From NCBI GenBank assembly GCA_045606685.1, contig JAZUSJ010000171.1, positions 1-5,409 of the forward strand: DNA of 5,409 bases. The letters run 5' to 3'. The stretch comes from SVQP01 sp045606685. Its GTDB lineage: Bacteria > Bacillota > Clostridia > Oscillospirales > CAG-272. A program made the translations under genes and the position numbers. How positions within the stretch are numbered: the first letter of the stretch is position 1; each line of letters begins with the position of its first letter. Under the pieces are notes generated by a model. The model was not told where the DNA came from. It saw only the letters and a list, made by a program, of their open reading frames with translations, and did not search any database. Of this stretch, positions 5,399-5,409 are shown piece by piece.

Positions 5399-5409
5399 AT
5401 AAAAAACGA

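Overview
The window looks like chromosomal DNA of a Bacillota anaerobe, most likely an uncultured gut member of class Clostridia. The grounds are strong purine-rich Shine-Dalgarno sites, sigma-70/SigA-type promoters, intrinsic terminators, a large lipoprotein with Glu/Thr/Pro-rich linkers, and a small membrane protein of a type common in that class. Placement below class level is not supported by the sequence.

Layout. Positions 1-146 hold an array of short hairpins separated by a conserved 9-nt word (AGTGNTATT or its reverse complement). A perfect 13-bp hairpin follows at 147-176. Positions 195-3905 (minus strand) encode one 1236-residue secreted lipoprotein of unknown function, with a likely carbohydrate-binding-type beta-sandwich and a separate C-terminal module behind an acidic linker. 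Positions 3906-4092 are a divergent intergenic region with a near-consensus promoter facing each way and an inverted repeat between them. On the plus strand, 4093-4407 is an internally deleted sugar O-acetyltransferase: its N-terminal domain is joined in frame to its own C-terminal tail, and the catalytic left-handed beta-helix is missing. Four bases later, 4412-5113 encodes an eight-helix membrane protein of the YhhN/TMEM86 (lysoplasmalogenase-like) family. Two terminators follow at 5113-5148 and 5152-5186. From 5215 to the right edge there is a second hairpin array, with a different spacer word (TATGGAAT or its reverse complement).

How the parts relate. The two plus-strand genes form a short operon, and the lipoprotein is a separate divergent unit. 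Nothing in the sequence ties the lipoprotein functionally to the operon. The most unusual content is the pair of hairpin arrays. Each lies just beyond the 3' end of a transcription unit, and in each the spacer word flips orientation part-way along. The spacers of the two halves can therefore pair with each other as well as the stems pairing locally. Stem sequences differ from unit to unit while pairing is kept, so structure rather than sequence appears to be conserved.
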